From assembly GCF_001747895.1 (NCBI RefSeq), contig NZ_LNNB01000016.1, forward strand, positions 1-64,000: a DNA stretch of 64,000 nt, given 5' to 3'. The DNA is from Staphylococcus equorum (lineage in GTDB: Bacteria > Bacillota > Bacilli > Staphylococcales > Staphylococcaceae). The position numbers and the translations under genes are program-made. Positions 57,154-64,000 of the stretch are shown here, in pieces. The first letter of the stretch is position 1. The number at the start of each line of letters is the position of its first letter. The notes beneath the pieces were generated by a model that worked only from the letters and a program-made list of their open reading frames with translations, was not told the DNA's origin and did no database searches.

Positions 57154-58326
57154 ATGACAAATATAACAATAGGTTTAATTCCTTCACCTGACATGCCACA
57201 TAAACTTATAAACAAGATTTCCGATTATCTAGCTGATGATATCCAAAACCATGTAGATGATAAAACAAATTGGGAATTTGAAACACATGTCGCTTCAATG
57301 GTTGGAACTGCTGAACATATGGATAAAGCACTAGACATCGCATCAAATATTAAAAAACAAAAGAATTGGGATTACACAATTTGTATAACTGATTTACCAA
57401 GCCTATCTAATAATAAAACTGTAATTTGTGATATAAACCTAGACGACAAAACAGCATTATTATCTGTTCCAGCATTAGGTGCTGTGAATTTAAAACGCAA
57501 GTTACGTCATTTCATAACATTTATTGTTAAATATTTTTTCACTTCAGGTTCCGATAAAAACCTTTTGAAATCAAAGTATTTTAAATTAACAAGATTCAAT
57601 GAAGTTATACCGAATGAAGATAACAAACAAGATAATAGAAAACGTATTATTTCTAAAACATCATTTTTAGGTTGGCTTCATTTAATCGTAGGCATGACTT
57701 TTTCTAATGAACCTTGGTCTGCTATTTTAGATTTCAAAAAGATTATTTCAGTATCCTTTGCAACTGGAACATATATCGCAATCTTCTCAACACCTTGGGA
57801 TTTGAGCTTAGACTATGAATACTGGCGCTTTATTCTACTCATGTTATTATCTATAAGCGGCATGGTAGGGTGGTTAATATATTCATATAATTTATGGGAA
57901 CGTCCGAATCCAAAGACACAAACATCGTATCGTTTCATTTACAATTTCACGACATTGACTACATTATTCGCTATTACAATTTTTAATTTTGCTGCGCTAT
58001 TTATATTGCTCACAATAAGCACATTATTATTTGTACCACCAGAAATATTTTCTAGCTGGACCTCTTTGAATGAAAAACAACCAACTTTTGTCAACTATAT
58101 TAACCTTATTTGGTTTATAACTTCATTGGGTATTTTAGCTGGTGCCATGGGTTCAACGGTTGAAAATGCTGAAAAAATCAAGCGTGTAACATATTCATTC
58201 AGACAATATTATAGATATAAAGAATTAGAACAAGACGACAATAGGACTAATAGTACTAATCAAGCATCAGATTACAACGATGGCCAAAAACTGTCACACA
58301 GTGAGGAGGATTCCAATGACAAATAG
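57154..58326 (+). CDS. Four-TM protein with N-terminal soluble domain, unknown function (paralog 1)
   Basis: 390 aa. Residues about 1-125 form a soluble alpha/beta-looking domain (TIGLIPSPDMPHKLINKI; CITDLPSLSNNKTVICDI; LLSVPALGAV). About 170-350 holds four hydrophobic segments, opened by GWLHLIVGMTF. The tail is polar. The next gene is a paralog, and they overlap by 11 bases. I recall similarly built proteins in Actinobacteria, all uncharacterised. No protease, nuclease or ATPase motif seen. Behind a SigB-type promoter. Confidence 0.65.
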   Translation: MTNITIGLIPSPDMPHKLINKISDYLADDIQNHVDDKTNWEFETHVASMVGTAEHMDKALDIASNIKKQKNWDYTICITDLPSLSNNKTVICDINLDDKTALLSVPALGAVNLKRKLRHFITFIVKYFFTSGSDKNLLKSKYFKLTRFNEVIPNEDNKQDNRKRIISKTSFLGWLHLIVGMTFSNEPWSAILDFKKIISVSFATGTYIAIFSTPWDLSLDYEYWRFILLMLLSISGMVGWLIYSYNLWERPNPKTQTSYRFIYNFTTLTTLFAITIFNFAALFILLTISTLLFVPPEIFSSWTSLNEKQPTFVNYINLIWFITSLGILAGAMGSTVENAEKIKRVTYSFRQYYRYKELEQDDNRTNSTNQASDYNDGQKLSHSEEDSNDK

Positions 58327-59545
58327 AACGATTGAAATTGGATTAGTAGCGGCGCCAGGAATAACAGAAAAAATCGCTCACAATCTTGAAAATAACTTAC
58401 CAGAGGTATTATCAAATTATTTTGCTAAAGATATCGAATGGAAAATCAATACAGTTGTTGATCCCCTCACCGGTTCTGCAGAAACCGCCAAAGAAATATT
58501 CGAGAAAATTGCTAACTACCAAAATAATAATAATTGGCAATATACGATAGGACTTACTGACCTCCCTATTATTAAAGATAATAATGTAATCGCTTTTGAT
58601 ATCAATAAAAGTAATGGTGCCAGTTTAATTTCCGTCCCTTCCTACGGTTGGCGACCAGTTCAAAAACGTATACAAAAATCTATAGTTGGAATTATTGAAA
58701 CTGTAAATATGGATCATTCACAGGATTTACAAAAAAATAGTAACCACGATAAAGATAGTCAAGAAAAATTAAAATCACAATTTCCACTTTCAACTTTAAA
58801 ATCACGTACAGCATATTTGGAAGATACAAATTCCAAACATACACATTATTTTGTTTCATCTAATACAAAAGGTTCTTTCCGTTTAATTAGTGGTATGACA
58901 TTTGCAAACAACCCATTAAGCATGCTAAGTAGCTTAAGTAATGTCGTAGCCATAGCATTCACTACTGGTGCTTTCGGTATCGTTTTTACTACGATGTGGA
59001 ATTTAAGTTATGTTTATTCATCTTGGCGTATGTTACTCATGATGGTAGTCGCCATTTTTGGCATGATGTTTTGGATTATTGTAGCGCACCATTTATGGGA
59101 ATCGAAAAAAGAGAGTAGAAATAAAAGAGTTACAATGTTATATAATTTGACGACAGTACTAACGCTAACTGTTTCACTTATCATTTATTATATAATATTA
59201 TTCTTTTTATTCTTAATTGCTACTCTTGTAGTCTTGCCTTCAGGCTATTTAGGCCAAACTTTACAAATGGGCGGCCCCGCAACGTTAATCACTTATATAA
59301 ATCTTGCTTGGTTTGCTACTTCTATATCAACAGTTGCCGGTGCAATTGGTGCTGGTTTAAACAATGAAGAACTCATATTAGAAAGTACTTATGGGTTTAG
59401 ACAAAAAGAACGTTATAAAAAAATGGAAGACCAAGAAAAACAACAAGAACAGAAAAGAACTGAAGCTAAGAAAGATATTGAAGAGAAAAAACAAGAGGAA
59501 GAAAAGAAAGCAGAACAAGAAGGTGAAAATAAACAAGATTACTAA
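58316..59545 (+). CDS. Four-TM protein with N-terminal soluble domain, unknown function (paralog 2)
   Basis: 409 aa. Same architecture as the preceding gene: IEIGLVAAPGITEKIAHNL, GLTDLPIIKDNNVIAFDI, LISVPSYGW, then FRLISGMTFANNPLSML, four TM helices, and YGFRQKERYKKME. The end (about 370-409) is an E/K/Q-rich coiled-coil-like tail absent from paralog 1. ATG 58316 follows GAGGAGGA within the first gene; coupling is likely. Conserved pairs suggest a heteromeric membrane complex. Confidence 0.65.
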   Translation: MTNRTIEIGLVAAPGITEKIAHNLENNLPEVLSNYFAKDIEWKINTVVDPLTGSAETAKEIFEKIANYQNNNNWQYTIGLTDLPIIKDNNVIAFDINKSNGASLISVPSYGWRPVQKRIQKSIVGIIETVNMDHSQDLQKNSNHDKDSQEKLKSQFPLSTLKSRTAYLEDTNSKHTHYFVSSNTKGSFRLISGMTFANNPLSMLSSLSNVVAIAFTTGAFGIVFTTMWNLSYVYSSWRMLLMMVVAIFGMMFWIIVAHHLWESKKESRNKRVTMLYNLTTVLTLTVSLIIYYIILFFLFLIATLVVLPSGYLGQTLQMGGPATLITYINLAWFATSISTVAGAIGAGLNNEELILESTYGFRQKERYKKMEDQEKQQEQKRTEAKKDIEEKKQEEEKKAEQEGENKQDY

Positions 59546-59625
59546 GGGCAGTCTTACCTCAGACAAACCTCAGACTCCCTTTCGCACTTGAAAACTTGTT
59601 TGACACCTTAAAATAAATAAAAAAC

Positions 59626-59675
59626 AAAGCAAGCCAACCCATGATTCCGTTCATCGTAAGGTTGGCTTGCTTTTT
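59626..59675. terminator. Bidirectional terminator
   Basis: AAAGCAAGCCAACC (59626-59639) pairs perfectly with GGTTGGCTTGCTTT (59660-59673), T run after. Between converging paralog 2 and the FUSC gene. A weaker AAGGG/AGTCT hairpin precedes it (59544-59583). Confidence 0.9.
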
Positions 59676-61590
59676 AAACTTGTGCTAAATTCACTTTTTG
59701 TCTTGCATTCATACAGTTATTCTGAATACTCATCAATGATGTTTTAATGTGTATATACTGAGGTAGTTCTGATATTTCTTGGACTTTAATATGCGAACCT
59801 CTTTCAAAATGTTTTGCTATATTTTCAAAGATAAGTAAGTATTCGCCCATTGTTTCATCATCTATATGATATCTTTCTTTATTACTCAAAGCCCTTGTAA
59901 GCATAAAGCTAATTTCTTCTAAGGCATAAATACTCGGATAATAATACTGTATGACCATCTTATTACTAAACAGTTCACCGTTTGCGCTATTATATACTTG
60001 CTTCATGTTATTGAGTTTCACACTTAACTGAAGCATTTCTTGTTTGTCTTGTTCTCGTGATGAATATTTACTACTTGCAAACAAGTAATGGAATAATACT
60101 GCCTCGTCTCTTGCAACGTCTGCAAGTGTTGATGGTAGCATGGATGACGCTGTCTTTCTGCCTATTATCAATAAACAAATAACAGCAATTGCAATACCCA
60201 CAATTACATCAATCACACGTGGCAACGCAATTAAAATTGTTAAGTGGTTTGCTGCTATACCGTTCAACAAGATCACTTGGATCGTTATGAAAATAACAGC
60301 GAATGAATAGTTAGCCCCCACAAATACCTCTGTCACACCTGCTGCTGCAGCTAACAAGAGAATCGCAATTGGTAACGGTGGCGTCGATAATAAAATAAGA
60401 GATAATACAAGCACACCTATAATTGTACCAACTCCCCTAGATCCAGCACGCTCAAAACTATGTAACGTTGTTGAGCCTATTAGTACTGTATGTGTACTTA
60501 AAGGAATCCAATATGCTTTTTCAAAACCAAACATAAGCGCTATAAAAATTGAAATAGCCATAATAACTGTATAGCGTAATGTATTTCTAAACACAAATGA
60601 ATCCAGGGTTAAATTTGTTAACATACGATGTCCATATATAGGCACACGAATATCAATTTCATGTTCTACACGTTCATCACCTGCATTCATGATTGCATCT
60701 ACTTTGAATATATTATCAACGAGATTTTGATATTGGTCATCAATTTCCACTGCTTTTGTCCATTGTTTTTTAATATTACCTTCAGAGTATACAAGTTTGA
60801 TTACAAAATCTGCCATTTCTTTGATTTCTTTAGGTAATGGACGTGTATTCTTTTCATTCAGCTCTAATAATTCTGAATGAATACCTTGCGCCGTATTATG
60901 AAGTAACAGCAAACGTTGAAATTCGGGTGACTCTTTAGATTTGGCAGTACTGGAAGTGATCAGCTGAGTATCTGAATTTCTAAAAGCAGTCACTGCGAAT
61001 TGTGATGCTTTAGCAAATGCTTTCGGATCATCAAAATTATAAATAAGTTGTTTAATGATATTATAATCGTTTTTAATAGCTTTTGACTCTGCAGATTCTT
61101 TAGATATTACTATAAGGATAGTAACAATTAATGTTGCTAATAATCCTCCAACAAACATAGCAAGCCCTCTATATAAAGCTTCTTCTGGAGCTACAGGTAA
61201 GTTGAAAGGTAAACTGAAAGCAACAATAAAGAATGTAGATGAAGGTCCTGGTATATTCAATGAACTAAATATATAATACGGAATCACCGTAACAATAAGT
61301 AGTAATACACCAAAGATAAGTGGCTGGCTTACTGTGAGCGTACCTAATATCATTGCTATAGATAACCCTATCGATGAGAAAAATACGATACGTAGTTTCG
61401 ATTTGGATGACCCACCAAATACATAAATATGTGCTAAAGTACCAGTAGATATTAATAATCCTGTAGAAAGATGACCCATTAAATAACCAATAACGAGTGG
61501 GATAAACATTAATATAGCTTGTCTTAAACCTTTAGCAACATCGATTTTCATGGTATTAAATCGAACAAGTGACTTTAAATATTTAACCAA
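59674..61590 (-). CDS. FUSC-family membrane protein
   Basis: 638 aa. Two clusters of about five to six TM helices (roughly 15-165 and 335-475), each followed by a soluble helical region, the layout of FUSC/YccS-like proteins and aromatic-acid exporters. Possible start is TTG 61590; GGAG lies 13 bases upstream, so a downstream ATG (61551) remains possible. Efflux of an aromatic or toxic acid is a family guess. Single gene. Confidence 0.72.
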   Translation of the reverse strand: MVKYLKSLVRFNTMKIDVAKGLRQAILMFIPLVIGYLMGHLSTGLLISTGTLAHIYVFGGSSKSKLRIVFFSSIGLSIAMILGTLTVSQPLIFGVLLLIVTVIPYYIFSSLNIPGPSSTFFIVAFSLPFNLPVAPEEALYRGLAMFVGGLLATLIVTILIVISKESAESKAIKNDYNIIKQLIYNFDDPKAFAKASQFAVTAFRNSDTQLITSSTAKSKESPEFQRLLLLHNTAQGIHSELLELNEKNTRPLPKEIKEMADFVIKLVYSEGNIKKQWTKAVEIDDQYQNLVDNIFKVDAIMNAGDERVEHEIDIRVPIYGHRMLTNLTLDSFVFRNTLRYTVIMAISIFIALMFGFEKAYWIPLSTHTVLIGSTTLHSFERAGSRGVGTIIGVLVLSLILLSTPPLPIAILLLAAAAGVTEVFVGANYSFAVIFITIQVILLNGIAANHLTILIALPRVIDVIVGIAIAVICLLIIGRKTASSMLPSTLADVARDEAVLFHYLFASSKYSSREQDKQEMLQLSVKLNNMKQVYNSANGELFSNKMVIQYYYPSIYALEEISFMLTRALSNKERYHIDDETMGEYLLIFENIAKHFERGSHIKVQEISELPQYIHIKTSLMSIQNNCMNARQKVNLAQV

Positions 61591-62156
61591 TGTTGGTGTT
61601 CATCTCCTTCAATATTTTATTTTTTATTAGTTTAATACGTATGCGCCCTACAAATTGTAGTATTTAAAAAGCACATATAAAAATGGGAGAGGAAGAGAAA
61701 TCAAAAATGTGAAATTTGATTTCGTATTCCCACCCCCACAAGGCTGACTAGATAAAGGAATACAAGAGCTGAGGCTCTTGCATATGAACTACTAGCCTTC
61801 ATACATGAAGCATTAGTTCTTTAAAACTTGATACAAGTGCATTTAGATATCAGACAACTACTGTGTAATCTCAATTTCACATTTACAACGTAGTATGTTG
61901 TATTTATATCTCAGTCTCATTAGGTCGTAAACACATGTAGCCTATTTATCTCAGCTTACTAACAATTCAATATTTAATACAATATTTTTTATTATCGTAA
62001 AAGTTACATATGTCCAACTTAAAACATCACTCTACCATTTTAACACTTTTCTAAAAATATTTTGCCGTATTTGATTGGATAATTTCATAGCCAATTTATT
62101 ATAAATCATTTCATTGTTTGTATGATGTGAAAAGTCTTTTTATAGCACTCAATGAT
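61591..62156. other. 566-bp intergenic region
   Basis: Holds hairpin repeat copy 5 and two small hairpins, CAAGAGC/GCTCTTG (61763-61780) and CTTCAT/ATGAAG with outer GAACT/AGTTC (61786-61819). From 61850 to 62150 it is AT-rich with no gene recognised. Confidence 0.5.
61684..61737. repeat. Staphylococcal intergenic hairpin repeat, copy 5
   Basis: TGGGAG plus AGAAATCAAA pairs with TTTGATTT plus CCCACCCC. The tail (GGCTGACTAGATAAA) resembles that of copy 4. Confidence 0.7.
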
Positions 62157-62855
62157 TTATTCTGCTTCTTTAATATCTTCATGAACGCTTGAATAATCGA
62201 TATCTGTTTCTAAAAATTCATCATTATTCACAGGAAAGTGTTGTTCAAGTGTTTCTATATTACTAATTTCTACAGAACCACTATTAAATTCAAAATCTAA
62301 GACATGGCCACCAAATGTTTTATTTTCATCCACAAAATGTAAATGAAATCCTCCTGCAGCGACGCCATGAAATAATTGTGGAGAATAAAATCCTACAATC
62401 GTGCCATGTACTTGTTCTTTCGTATATTCAGGTTGTTTTTTAGCTGATTCTATTAATTTTGTATAAGGTCTATCTTGCTTCGGCATCATTCTGACATGAA
62501 TCATTTCAAATTTACCGGTGATTTTGACAGCTATAAATATATTATTACTCGCTGCTTGACGTTGGATTTCATTCAACACAGCTTCAGAGTCGGTGATATA
62601 TCGAACATCAAATTGCTTATCTACTTTGAAAGGGGTAACTGTAGAGAATGGTGTCATTTCGTGACCTTCTAATTGTTTGAACTCACCATATTCATTAGCA
62701 TGATATGCGATACCATCTAATATAATAACTTCACCATCAGAGCCAGTTAGTGTTCCTATACCTAAATCACCATGTTCTAAAATCTCTTTAATCGTAGCAG
62801 TGCCTTCTAACAAACCTGCCATCAACGTACCTAGTGTTCCGTGTTGATACAACAT
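62157..62855 (-). CDS. budA: Alpha-acetolactate decarboxylase
   Basis: 232 aa, normal for BudA/AlsD. Zinc histidines about 171, 173 and 184 (GGFHLHFVDE, FGGHVLDF). Also typical are YQHGTLGTLMAGLLEG at the start and VRMMPKQDRPY near 121-131. Decarboxylates acetolactate to acetoin, diverting pyruvate from acid production. No acetolactate synthase gene (alsS) adjoins it inside the window. RBS GGAGAG. A TATAAT-like -10 lies at 62915-62920. Confidence 0.94.
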   Translation of the reverse strand: MLYQHGTLGTLMAGLLEGTATIKEILEHGDLGIGTLTGSDGEVIILDGIAYHANEYGEFKQLEGHEMTPFSTVTPFKVDKQFDVRYITDSEAVLNEIQRQAASNNIFIAVKITGKFEMIHVRMMPKQDRPYTKLIESAKKQPEYTKEQVHGTIVGFYSPQLFHGVAAGGFHLHFVDENKTFGGHVLDFEFNSGSVEISNIETLEQHFPVNNDEFLETDIDYSSVHEDIKEAE

Positions 62856-63000
62856 TATCTCTTCTCTCCTTACTAAAACGTATTACGCACTTTTAAAAAA
62901 TAGGGGTATTTTTATTATAATTGCTTCCAACATGAAATTATACACCATTGTATTACGCTACAACAGCTTAGTGTCTTAATTAATCCTAGTAAAAAGGAAT

Positions 63001-63036
63001 AAAAAATCTAAACCCACAAGATTACGTAAGTTTAGA
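63001..63036 (-). terminator. Terminator of the ABM-fold gene
   Basis: TCTAAAC (63007-63013) pairs with GTTTAGA (63030-63036); T6 follows on the minus strand. Confidence 0.65.
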
Positions 63037-63057
63037 CTCTTATTTTGAAATAGTCTT

Positions 63058-63342
63058 TTATTTAGTTTGAGAAACTTGAATATCTGGTTTAGTAATCAAA
63101 TATTGCGTAACTTCTTTGAAAAAGTGTTGAAAGTGTTCTGTACCATTGTGCACTTCTAAAGCTTCTTCATTTTCATATTGTTCAATAAAAGCAAATGTAT
63201 TAGGCTCATCAGTGCGTTCAAAGTGTGCATAATACAATGCGCCATCTTCTTTGTTAGCTGCTAATACAAGTGGTTCTACTAGTGCTAAATACTGATCACG
63301 CTTTGACGGGTCAATCTTCATTATAGCATTTACAGTAACCAT
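63058..63342 (-). CDS. Antibiotic biosynthesis monooxygenase (ABM) fold protein
   Basis: 94 aa, one dimeric ferredoxin-like ABM domain: MKIDPSKRDQYLALVEPLV, GALYYAHFERTDEPNTFAFIEQY and a final HFQHFFKE. Similar to YgiN-type quinol oxygenases. The heme-oxygenase IsdG residues (Asn-Trp-His set) are not all evident, so heme degradation is unlikely. RBS AGGAGG. Confidence 0.75.
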   Translation of the reverse strand: MVTVNAIMKIDPSKRDQYLALVEPLVLAANKEDGALYYAHFERTDEPNTFAFIEQYENEEALEVHNGTEHFQHFFKEVTQYLITKPDIQVSQTK

Positions 63343-63491
63343 CTTTTAATCCTCCTAGGAAATCATTATCTTTATTAATTACCGCAAACTCAATATCGCA
63401 AACATTGCATGCTTTATATCAATCATTCAAAAAAGTATCATTCAGTAATAAATCGAAATACATCATATTTTGAAGTCAATTTAATCAATAA

Positions 63492-63633
63492 AAAAGACTA
63501 ACTCCCCCTTTGAAGTTAGTCTTTTATAATCTATAATTTCTCCCGCTTTAAACTAAATGGTGATTCCACAATCACTATTTAGTTTATTTGTTTAATTTTG
63601 TAGTCATAATTTAAACCCCTTATTTAAATTATG
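63492..63633 (-). terminator. Three consecutive hairpins after putP
   Basis: AAAAGACTAACT/AGTTAGTCTTTT (63492-63525), AAACTAAAT...ATTTAGTTT with inner GTGATT/AATCAC (63550-63585), and CATAATTTAAA/TTTAAATTATG (63605-63633). The first is a good terminator on either strand. Confidence 0.65.
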
Positions 63634-63635
63634 TA

Positions 63636-64000
63636 CTATTTTTGCTTTTTAGCATCGTTAACAGTTTGACGTACATCTGCTAAATCAGCTTCAACATTAA
63701 TCTCAGGTTTTTTAGTAAATTTACTTACTACAACCGTTACAATTAAACTTGTTAAGAAGCCTGGTATGATTTCATATAAATTAAAGAAATCATTGATTTC
63801 ACCAAGTGGTTTAACAAACGCAATCCATATAACTACTACAATTGCCCCTGATAACATACCACTCACTGCACCAGTACGACTTAAGCCTTTCCAATATAAT
63901 GACAATAGTACAAGTGGTCCAAATGCTGCACCAAAACCTGCCCATGCATTACCTACAAGACCTAAAATCGTGTCGTTTGGTGTCCAAGCAATCCAAAGTG
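63636..64000 (-). CDS. putP: Sodium/proline symporter PutP, C-terminal part (truncated by window edge)
   Basis: The reading frame runs open from 63998 to the stop at 63636. It encodes [20 protein letters not shown], then [20 protein letters not shown], two last TM helices and a polar tail, as in staphylococcal PutP. The 5' part lies outside. A TTG at 63905 is internal, not a start. Imports proline with sodium, an osmolyte and nutrient. Confidence 0.88.
   Translation of the reverse strand, partial: LWIAWTPNDTILGLVGNAWAGFGAAFGPLVLLSLYWKGLSRTGAVSGMLSGAIVVVIWIAFVKPLGEINDFFNLYEIIPGFLTSLIVTVVVSKFTKKPEINVEADLADVRQTVNDAKKQK

Noticed and set aside
59391..59591. Lysine-rich ORF near the end of paralog 2
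   Set aside because: Out-of-frame reading of the E/K-rich coding tail; composition artefact.

Overview
The window is a low-GC chromosomal segment of a Staphylococcus. The evidence is the gene content: OpuC osmolyte importer, RelP, FetAB, a hisZ-to-hisIE operon, the PutP C-terminus and staphylococcal intergenic hairpin repeats. D-serine dehydratase, beta-glucuronidase and a complete gntRKP operon together point to the novobiocin-resistant S. saprophyticus/xylosus/cohnii group. That species-level placement is inference. I see no transposase, integrase, CRISPR array, rRNA gene or complete tRNA gene.

Layout. 1-256 is a structured 67-bp tandem repeat cut by the window edge. 369-3913 is a sulfonate/taurine-type ABC importer followed by an acyl-CoA-dehydrogenase-like flavoenzyme. 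4066-8315 (minus) is opuCABCD plus an esterase. Directly upstream on the same strand, 8618-11687 encodes a TetR regulator, a beta-keto-acid cleavage enzyme, L-carnitine dehydrogenase and a hotdog thioesterase. Together these can import carnitine and convert it to glycine betaine. 11966-20435 holds transporters (APC permease, MFS, FetAB), a CPBP protease, a membrane-anchored glutamate-synthase-like flavoprotein and a DsbA-like protein. 20646-23539 is an M42 aminopeptidase and an AbgT transporter. 23760-27513 is ppx-ppk1. 28631-29932 is dsdA. 30185-37096 is the tightly overlapping hisZGDCBHAF(IE) operon. hisZ and abgT both carry a CodY-like box upstream.

37248-41202 contains a Fur-boxed siderophore-binding lipoprotein and small housekeeping or unknown genes. 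41719-44293 is a HAD phosphatase plus NagZ-like GH3 operon behind a cre site and a long palindrome. 44738-49722 is the beta-glucuronidase/GPH-transporter locus with an AraC regulator. 51552-55361 is gntRKP with a textbook GntR operator and a cre palindrome. Two copies of a roughly 120-bp dispersed repeat, in opposite orientation, bracket 44.4-51.5 kb. 55622-59545 holds relP, a DUF2188 gene and a translationally coupled pair of paralogous four-TM proteins of unknown function behind a SigB-type promoter. The end of the window carries a FUSC protein, acetolactate decarboxylase, an ABM-fold protein and the C-terminus of PutP.

The most notable items are the carnitine-to-betaine module fused to opuC, the SigB-type tandem membrane paralogs, the terminator shaped like a tRNA acceptor/T-arm minihelix after relP, and the covarying tandem hairpin repeat at the left edge.
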